Source: Apus apus (Eukaryota > Chordata > Aves > Apodiformes > Apodidae). From it: a stretch of 64,000 nucleotides of DNA. The position numbers and the translations under genes are program-made. This document shows, piece after piece, positions 57,244-64,000 of this stretch. Numbering within the stretch: the stretch's first letter is position 1; each line of letters opens with the position of its first letter. A model generated the notes under the pieces. The model was not told the origin of the DNA and did no database searches. It saw only the letters and a program-made list of their open reading frames with translations. The DNA lies in the NCBI RefSeq assembly GCF_020740795.1, contig NC_067287.1, forward strand, positions 16,259,501-16,323,500, read 5' to 3'.

Positions 57244-60200
57244 TCTCCAGCAGCAAGCTGCCACGGACGGGGCCGGCGAGGGCCGTGCTGTACCCCGCAC
57301 CGTGTCCCGCACACCACTGCACTCTTCCCTTGGGGATGCTCGGCCAAGGGCCCCCAGCCCCCAGTCAGCCCCAGCTCCCCAGGCCACTGACGGGGGGAGA
57401 GGTGCAGCTCCCCCACCATGGGACACACTGGTCCTACGGACAGTTACAGTCCATGCCCTCCCCTCCTCTGTTGTCAGCACTTTGCAGGCTACAAATGCTC
57501 CTTCAGCTGGAGAAGACAGAAAACTGGGGTACCTGCGGTTGTATTTCCCTGCCCTAGCGGATTCTCTGATGTCTAATACAGGCTTGTGTTCACCCGACAC
57601 AGCTCCTCCCACCCACGGGAGACACCAACCCAGGCTGTACGGCACTCTCACATCCCAGAAAGGCAGTTTTATGAGGACTGCAGGAATGTAATACTGTTCT
57701 CAGCTTCTGTCCTTCTCAAGTTTGGCTCAAACACGGCCCAGGTTCAAGGAGAAGAGGGAAGACCCTGCCTCAGGCAACAGATGTCTTCCTAGAGAAGCCA
57801 AGCTCCTGACTCAGGGGTTCAGGAGCATCCCTTCTGACCCACAGGACCAGTGACAGGATCACCCCACACAAGACCACAGCAGTCCCCAGGACCACCTCGG
57901 TCCCCAGGGACCCCCACATCCCCCAGTGCAGGGAGGGGTAGGAAAGGCAGGGAGACCTGCACACCCCTGGTCCGCGTTTCGCCTCACCGCAGCAGACACA
58001 GCAGTCTTTCTTCTCCCCCCCACCGGTGTTTGCATTCCTGCCGCCCGGCCCCCGCTGCCGCGACCCCGCCGCCCGGCAGCCCTGCCCAGGAATGTGAGGA
58101 ACGAGGCGCAGCGGGGCTGCCGCCCACCCTGCCAGCCCCTCACGGCCCCCCGCCCACCCGGCCCCCCAGGTCGCAGCCCCATCCCTCCCAGCAGCCACAT
58201 GCCCCAAGTTACTGCCTTGAGACCCAGGTTTTGCCAAGCAGCAAAATCAGTTTCTTAGCAAACAGGGCCCCACAGTCACCAGTGGCGGGGACTCTCTAAT
58301 GTCTCGTAAAGGGTTGAGCACACCCTGCAGTCATCCCCTGGAGAGCAGTGATGGGCTCCCTTGCTCACAGCCAGCTGTCACCTTATCTAGAGAAACTCGA
58401 TACCCTTTAGATGTACAAGCTCAGAAGTAAACACCTGGCCAGCAAAACCCTGGCAGCCATTGGCCACACCGCCCCAGGGAAGAGCACCCCATGGGAGCCT
58501 CCTTCCACAGATCCCACCAGCTGCAGCTCGAGGACTGGCTCCTGCACCCTAGGTCCCTGCCAAAACTTTGGCACTGGTTCAAATGCACTGAGTGAGGCTG
58601 ATAGGATGTGACCATCCACCATATACCCAGTGATGAGACACCCCAGAGCCTTTTCCATGCTGCAATCACCGCTTGCATCTCCCTCCCAAATCCTTCCTCT
58701 CCCTCCTCCTCCCTCAGCAAAATAACCCTTGCAGCCGTGGAGGTGCCCAGAGGCATCACCAGGTCCTGCTCCAGCCAGAGCTTCCCTTCAAGTTGCAGCC
58801 TCAGCCCACAGGATGCCAGCAGGGTTAAGGGGAGACAAACCTTCATGGAGGGGCCCTGCGATTCAGAAGCAGGCTGGGTCAGGCTGGGTCAGTGCAGCAC
58901 TGGGCACAGGGAGGGCTGAGGAGCACAGGACTCCCCTGGAGCCAGGCTGCTGGAGCTGGGCGAGTGCTGGCCCACAGCCCATGGCATGGCCCGCCCGGCT
59001 GCCGGTGGGAGATGCAGGCCCATCTCTGACGCATATCCCTTCCTTTGGGTGGTGGTTTTTGTTTTTCTCTTCCCCAGGAGCTCCGATAAACATTCCCCAG
59101 CCGGCTGATATCCGGGCCAGTGCTGACCCTTGCAATGCCAGGAGCAGCCACACCAGCCCCCCCAGTGGACGTGGACCCCAGCACGCTGGAGCCACTTCCC
59201 ACAGCCAGGCACTCAGATGCTGGCAAGCTAGCCTGGCTGGTGCGGTTGGAGGCGGAGATGTGCTGTCAAAAAGGATCCCCCAGCATCCTGGACCTCACAC
59301 ACAGCAAGCCAGCATTGGGCAGGCACAGCCCTCCTGGTGCCCCTACCCAGAAGGGATGCAAACCCCAGAAGAGGGGAGCGAGACACCTTATTCCCTCCAG
59401 CCCGCAGGAAGGGGGTCCCCTGCCCAAACCACCCAGCAGGCTGGAAATGCAGTTGCCAAAGAGAGCAGTGACTCAGTGGCTGGACTGGCATCCCACAAAA
59501 TGATGCTGGTGTGGCTCTGACACAAGTTCAGCCCACGTCATCTCACGGGGAACCTAATGGGGTCCCACATCATCACATGGGGGACTTCTTCCTCCCTAGC
59601 AAAGTTGTCTGAGCTTTGTGCCACCCACGTCCCAGCTGGGCTGCACATCTGTGGGGCAGAGCAAAAGCTCTGCTTCAGCACCCCACAGAAGGCACTTTAA
59701 GCAGACAGGTTGAGGCCACCAAGTTTGGAATGTCAGGGAAGATCTTCCCCTCTCCAGCATTCCTTTTCCCCTCTTCCTGGTGGAAAAAGCTGCAGCATCC
59801 TTTCCTCCTGCCAGCCACAAGGGACTATAAGGTCCAGGCTCAGAGAATGCCCCTCGGGCCAACCTCCCGCCCTGCACAGGGGTCAGATCCCCCTGCCCAC
59901 ACCACGTGCTGCCTGCTCCTGCCCTTACATTTCTTGCAGCTCTGGCAAATCTCCTGTTTATGCAACAAGTCCCCGGCGGGAGGACGGCATGTTTCCATCC
60001 GCACCCGCTCCCCCCTCACCCCAGCTCCACCCTGCCGGCACAGCCCCGGCATGTGAGACACAGGGCGGCCGTGCAGAGCCCCAGCCTCCGGCACAGGGGT
60101 CCCGGGGAGGGGGCAGCACCCTGGCACCACGCAGCCCCTCTCTGCCCCCACCGGCACTCGGCTGCTTTTGGGGGTTTCTCCTCTCAGACAGGGGTAACCA

Positions 60201-61445
60201 GCAGCTGTGCCGAAGGGCTGGGGAGCGGCTTGGCCAGCAGCTCCGGGTGAGTCAGGCTGGGCTGACGCTGGGGCACTGAGGTCTTGCCGCTCCCAGGCTT
60301 CCCTCCGAGCATCCCCAGCCCGCCCCGCAGCTGAGCCAAGGACTGTCACCGTGCCGTCCCCTCATTGCTGGGATGCCTGGCAGCACCCGTGCCAGGGCAG
60401 AGGCCACTGGGCTGCCCAACCCCTGCATTGCCCAAGAGATGCTGCTGGCACCCAGCAAGGGCATCACACAGCAAAGAGCCACCACCGTGCCAGGGACGTC
60501 CTCCAAGCTGGGACCCCATCCCCTCTGCCTCCACCCAGTACATCCCCCAGGAGCTGCCCCGTGGCCCATCCCCAACAGGAAGGCAGCAGGAGGGCCAGGA
60601 CAGAGGTCACCTGGTGAGCCCAGCCCTGCAGATTGGGACTGAGATACCATGGGGGACACCAGCTGCTCTACCCCACAGTGGCTCCAGAGGCCACCACCAG
60701 CACCCTGAGATCCACAGCACAGTTGGGAAGCTGATGGCCCCCAGTAGCTCCTGGCTGACCAAGCCAGCAGCCCCAGCACATGAGAGATGGGACAGAGGAG
60801 GCAATGCACAGTGGAAGTCCAAGGACTTGTGATGGAGGCAGTAGCACCAAAATAGCCTGGCTTTTAACCCAAATAAGGGCAGGTCCTAGCTCTGGGGTGG
60901 TTTGAGCAATCAGCCCCAGGGTTGGCAAATGCCAACTAGGGGCAGGGGAACAGGGCTGTTGGGGGGCAAAACAGAGTTTTTCGGGGTCATGTGGGGAACA
61001 GAGGTGCCTCTGCATGCCCAGGACAGGGACTAGCCCTGCTCTGCCAGCAGGAATTGGCTGGGCACGGGGCCGGCCACAAGCAGGGATGTGCTGTGCTCCA
61101 GTGCCTAAAAAGGCAACATCTGCAGGCAACGGGCCTGGATCTGGCCCTGCGGGCCAGCGCCTGCCTGGCACCTGCCCCACAGCCCCAGCCATGCCCTGCT
61201 GCCAGCACCCACCCATGGGTGCTGCCACCCCACCACAGGGATACCCCTTACCCTGGTGCCACAAGCCCACACCCAGCCACCCAAGGGAGTATGTGGGGTT
61301 GCTGTCCCCCCACACCCAGCCTGCCCCAAGGGAGAATATGGGGATCCCCCTGATCCTTCAACAACCCCCTCCAGCCCCAAACCAACCACTGGGAATGCCT
61401 GAAAGCAGCCACACTGGGATCCAGTCTGCCACAGGGGGCTTCACC

Positions 61446-61844
61446 AGGATTGATTTATGCACAAGTTCTTAAATGGGATTGATTAACCACTGGATTTGCC
61501 CCTGGGATTGGTCAGTGTGAATCCCGAATTCTCATCCGGGATTGGTCTAAGGACTCTCTACAAGCACATGGATTCTTAGGTGGGATTAGTCAGTGCAGAG
61601 ATTCTCACACAGGACTGGTCAATACATGGATTCTGACATGGGATTGGTCAGAGCAGAGATTCTCACACAGGATTGGTCAAGAGCAGTGATTCTCAAGCAG
61701 GATTGGCTAGAGTAGGGATTCCAGCAGAGGATTGGTGAGTGCATGGATTCACACATGGGACTGGTCAACAAATGGATTCTGACATGGGATTGGTTGGAAT
61801 ATGCATATTCATGTGGGACTGGCTAGCTCATGGGCCCATATCCA
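61446..61844 (+). repeat. Degenerate tandem minisatellite, about 29-30 bp unit, about 13 copies
   Basis: Units begin GGGATTGGTC or close variants, followed by a core like GATTCTCACACA or GGATTCTGACAT. Unit starts can be followed at about 61446, 61476, 61504, 61538, 61582, 61612, 61640, 61670, 61700, 61729, 61757, 61786 and 61815. Most units are 28-30 bp; two are longer. Copies are diverged, so the array is not a recent expansion. Several units contain ATTGG, the reverse of CCAAT. Confidence 0.85.
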
Positions 61845-63730
61845 GGCTGCCTGCCATTGCTACACTGTGAGTCCCATGTGGGACTCTGCCCCATGGATCC
61901 CCTCTGCCCCATGGTTCCCCTCTGCCACGCTGGTGGAGTATCGGGAAGCCCCTAGGCACAGAGACCCACCCCCCTGCAGGCTTTGGGCTGTCCCACAGCA
62001 TCAGGGGCACCTGCTAGCGCCCATGGGGCTGTATCCCACCTTGAGGGGTGGTTGCCCCATGGTGTCTATGCCCTCCAGCACTGAGCCCAGGGGCTCCTCT
62101 CTGGGGGGAAAGCCAGGAGCAGACAGAGACAGGGGTCAGTGCTGTGTCCCCATCCCACAAGATGGAGCTGAATGCCTGCAGTGAAACTCAAATGTTGAGC
62201 AACTCCCCCAGAACCGCTGTCCCCCATCTAGGTAATTAGGGGCTGCTGGTACCCATGACAGGATGCCCCAAGGATGGGCTGTACAAGGCCAGGCACAGGA
62301 CACTGGCACAGCAAGAAGGAAGGCGGCCCAAGGCAGGGCATAGCTCTGCTCCAGTAGCCCCTCCAAACAAGTCAGGGTGCAAATGACCCCGTAAGAAGGG
62401 GACACAGAGGGGCATGACGCCAAGGCACAGCACCCTGGCCAGGGTGTGGGGGTGGCAGCAGCCCCAGGGATTGTCACGAGCCGAGCCCTGCCCTTCCTGA
62501 AACAGAGGCCAGCAAAATGGCTAATGGAGAGGCTTTGTTATAGACAGCACAGGCTGGGGGCTCGCTTCTCCCAACTTGCTTTCTCCAGAGGTGTCACCCC
62601 TGGGATGTCTTCAGACTCCAGGCAGGACACACACAGCCTTCCCAGTGCCACCATGCTGTAGGGACAAGGAGTGCCTGCTTGGGTACTTCCCCGCACCCAC
62701 AAACTCATCATACAGCAGATGCCACCCCAGCGTGAGGGGTGGGGGGCACAGGCACTGTTACCCCCCTGTCCCTGCCAGCCAGCCCCCAGCACCTACACTG
62801 GGGTCACTGGTCCAGGACCAGAGGCTGACCCCAGTGCAGAGTGGGATCAGGCGCATGGAGAACTCAGCAGTTCTCATTTTTTCTTGTTTTCTCCTTAAAA
62901 CCAAGAGGGCTGATGCCTCGCTCGGCTGTTTCCTCTCCCAGGAGCACAGCCCAAAAACATCTGTGCCGGGACCTGCCCTGCCGGGTTTAACCCTCTGCAG
63001 GCCCGGCGGCGCCGCGGGGCCGGGGGTCCCTGCCCGGGGGAGAACGGGGGGGTCTGGCACCCGCCGGGGCTGCCTGACTCCTCGCCACTCATTAACCCGG
63101 GGTTTAACCATTGACGGCCCCGCAGCGAGACCAGGGAGGGGGGTTAACCCGTGGGCTGCCAGGGTGTCCCGGCCCAGGCGCTGTCCCTTCTGTGTCCCCT
63201 ACTCCGGGGTGACAGGCACCCGCCCGGCATCGCCCTTCCCCGGCCGCGGAGTGGGAGCGGAGAGCCGGGGGAGGACCCCGCTTTTCCGCGCAGCCCTCGC
63301 TCCCGAGGGACGGGTCCCTACGCACTTCGGAGGGGACGCAAACCCCACCTCCTCTGTGTCCCCCGTCGGGGCACGCTACAGGTCACCGCCTAGGCGAGCT
63401 GGGGAGGTGGGCACGGGGGGCATGGCTCCCCCGAGCCACTCACAGCTCCCAGCCGGCCTCACCCCCTCCTCAAATCTTCCTCCCTGCAATCACCGCATTG
63501 CGCCCTCCAACCTCCACTGCACCCCTAGACCCCCACCGAGTACCCACAACTGGGGACCCCCAACACGGGGGTCAGCACCTCCGTAACCACGCATCACCGC
63601 ATCAACCCTCGGATGTCACGCCTGGCGCCCTCCCCCTGAAGAGATGCCACCCCCCGCAGCACACAACTACACAACTCCCCCTCCCGCGGGGGTGGCTGGA
63701 GACCCCCGTGCCCTCGCCGCCCGCCCGTAC

Positions 63731-63757
63731 CTGGTTCATGACGCTCCCGAAATCCAT
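63731..63757 (-). CDS. TNS1: TNS1 exon 1 coding part (residues 1-9, MDFGSVMNQ)
   Basis: The start codon is 63755-63757; nine codons read MDFGSVMNQ and end in CAG followed by donor GTACGG. This is the leader I recall for chicken tensin, which is why I chose this start over the internal Met at 50835. The exon ends in phase 0 and joins exon 2 directly. The start sits in a CpG-rich promoter-like block. Confidence 0.9.
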
Positions 63758-63773
63758 CCGGGGTCTCGCCTGC

Positions 63774-63779
63774 CTACAT
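63774..63779 (-). promoter_or_regulatory. TNS1: Minimal start-stop uORF (ATG-TAG) in the TNS1 5' leader
   Basis: On the minus strand an ATG is followed immediately by TAG, 16 nt upstream of the coding ATG. If the leader is transcribed through here, this is a start-stop element, a class known to stall initiating ribosomes. The main ATG has C at -3 and G at +4, so its context is only moderate. Confidence 0.5.
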
Positions 63780-63813
63780 CCGAAAGGGACGGCAGCGCAG
63801 CCTCACCTGGCCC

Positions 63814-63863
63814 GGGGGGCGCGGGGGGCGGCCGGGGGGCGGCCGGGGGGGGCCGGGGGGGGT
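63814..63863 (+). repeat. G-run array (quadruplex-prone) in the TNS1 promoter region
   Basis: Six G runs of six to eight G each, spaced by CGC, CGGCC or CC, on the plus (template) strand just upstream of the start codon. Confidence 0.85.
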
Positions 63864-63951
63864 CAGGCGGGAACCCGGCGTCGCCCGGGCGGGCAGGCGT
63901 GAAAGCAAACTGCAGGCAGAGCCCCCCTCCCTCCCCGAGCCAAGCCTGGAG

Positions 63952-64000
63952 AAGGAAGGAAGGAAGGAGGGAGGGAGGAGGGAGGGGAGAGAAGAAGGGG
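63952..64000 (+). repeat. Purine-rich GGAA/GGGA tract at the window edge
   Basis: Pure A/G repeats running to the end of the window; upstream flank or 5' leader of TNS1. Confidence 0.85.

Larger units (their letters stand above)
56235..63730 (-). other. TNS1: TNS1 intron 1 (7.5 kb)
   Basis: This is the second longest intron. It contains CpG-rich patches (about 62980-63400, 58010-58190 and 57190-57300), a tandem minisatellite at 61446-61844, and a CArG box with a nearby TEAD-type motif at 57183-57243. Open frames on either strand here show no recognisable domain and I do not call them genes. Confidence 0.8.
10630..63779 (-). other. TNS1: TNS1 gene span: tensin-1, focal-adhesion actin-integrin linker
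   Basis: The minus strand carries a complete tensin-1 coding gene. Thirty-one constitutive exons join with matching phases into 5256 nt, or 1751 residues plus stop, close to the roughly 1740-residue length I recall for chicken tensin. Predicted domain order: short leader (1-57), PTEN-like phosphatase fold (about 58-230), C2 (about 235-362), a long Ser/Pro-rich disordered middle (about 370-1470), SH2 (about 1479-1588) and PTB (about 1614-1751). From family knowledge, the N-terminal part binds actin, the middle has an actin-capping region, the SH2 binds phosphotyrosine proteins and the PTB binds beta-integrin NPxY tails, so the protein tethers stress fibres to focal and fibrillar adhesions. The upper boundary is the uORF in the 5' leader; the true transcription start is not visible. 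The lower boundary is placed about 20 nt past the distal poly(A) signal. Identification as TNS1 rather than TNS2, TNS3 or TNS4 rests on the conserved wording of the leader, middle and C terminus. Confidence 0.95.
63690..63900 (-). promoter_or_regulatory. TNS1: GC-rich, CpG-bearing region around TNS1 exon 1 (probable promoter and 5' UTR)
   Basis: Base composition rises sharply to G and C with many CpG dinucleotides, and the first coding exon sits inside it, as expected for a CpG-island promoter. No TATA box is evident on the minus strand just upstream of the leader, which suits a dispersed CpG promoter. A second CpG-dense patch lies at about 62980-63400, inside intron 1. The actual transcription start site cannot be read from sequence alone and may lie beyond the window's right edge. 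Confidence 0.6.

Noticed and set aside
62576..63586. 336-codon plus-strand open frame near the right end
   Set aside because: Crosses a CpG-rich block where stop codons are rare; low-complexity Pro/Arg/Gly content, no domain, and no splice or start context that supports a gene.
1..64000. A hidden defence system, operon or CRISPR array
   Set aside because: Introns with GT-AG sites, CR1 repeats and tensin exons show vertebrate nuclear DNA; no regularly spaced direct repeats with unique spacers were seen.

Overview
The window is vertebrate, and almost certainly avian, nuclear DNA. Three things support a bird: two fragments of CR1 LINEs (about 50190-50405 on + and 7735-7860 on -), a solo endogenous-retrovirus LTR of a style I associate with birds (1850-2528), and one large gene whose predicted protein reads like chicken tensin as I remember it. 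I cannot name the species.

The whole of the recognisable coding content is one gene on the minus strand, TNS1 (tensin-1). It runs from a GC-rich 5' end near 63.8 kb (start codon at 63755-63757) to a stop at 15104-15106. A 3' UTR of about 4.4 kb then runs to an AATAAA at 10651-10656. I placed 31 constitutive coding exons, all with GT-AG introns and matching reading phases, plus one phase-neutral cassette exon (32750-32830) and alternative in-frame donors in exons 3 and 19. The basic reading is 5256 nt, giving 1751 residues.

Layout from 5' to 3' on the minus strand: exons 1-4 (63.8-51.2 kb) encode a short N-terminal leader. Exons 5-9 (50.8-48.9 kb) encode a PTEN-like phosphatase fold in which the catalytic Cys is replaced by Asn. 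Exons 10-14 (48.8-46.0 kb) encode the C2 domain. Exons 15-23 (45.5-20.6 kb), including two giant exons of 1695 and 869 nt, encode the long Ser/Pro-rich disordered middle. Exons 24-27 (19.3-17.4 kb) encode the SH2 domain, and exons 28-32 (17.3-15.1 kb) encode the PTB domain.

The protein is expected to link actin filaments to integrin tails at focal and fibrillar adhesions. Positions 1 to about 10630 lie beyond the 3' end and look intergenic: simple repeats, the solo LTR, an old CR1 fragment, and no convincing exon. The introns hold candidate control sequences (two perfect CArG boxes, an AP-1 site, internal CpG-rich patches followed by splice donors) and a tandem minisatellite in intron 1. No RNA gene, CRISPR array or bacterial-type feature was seen.
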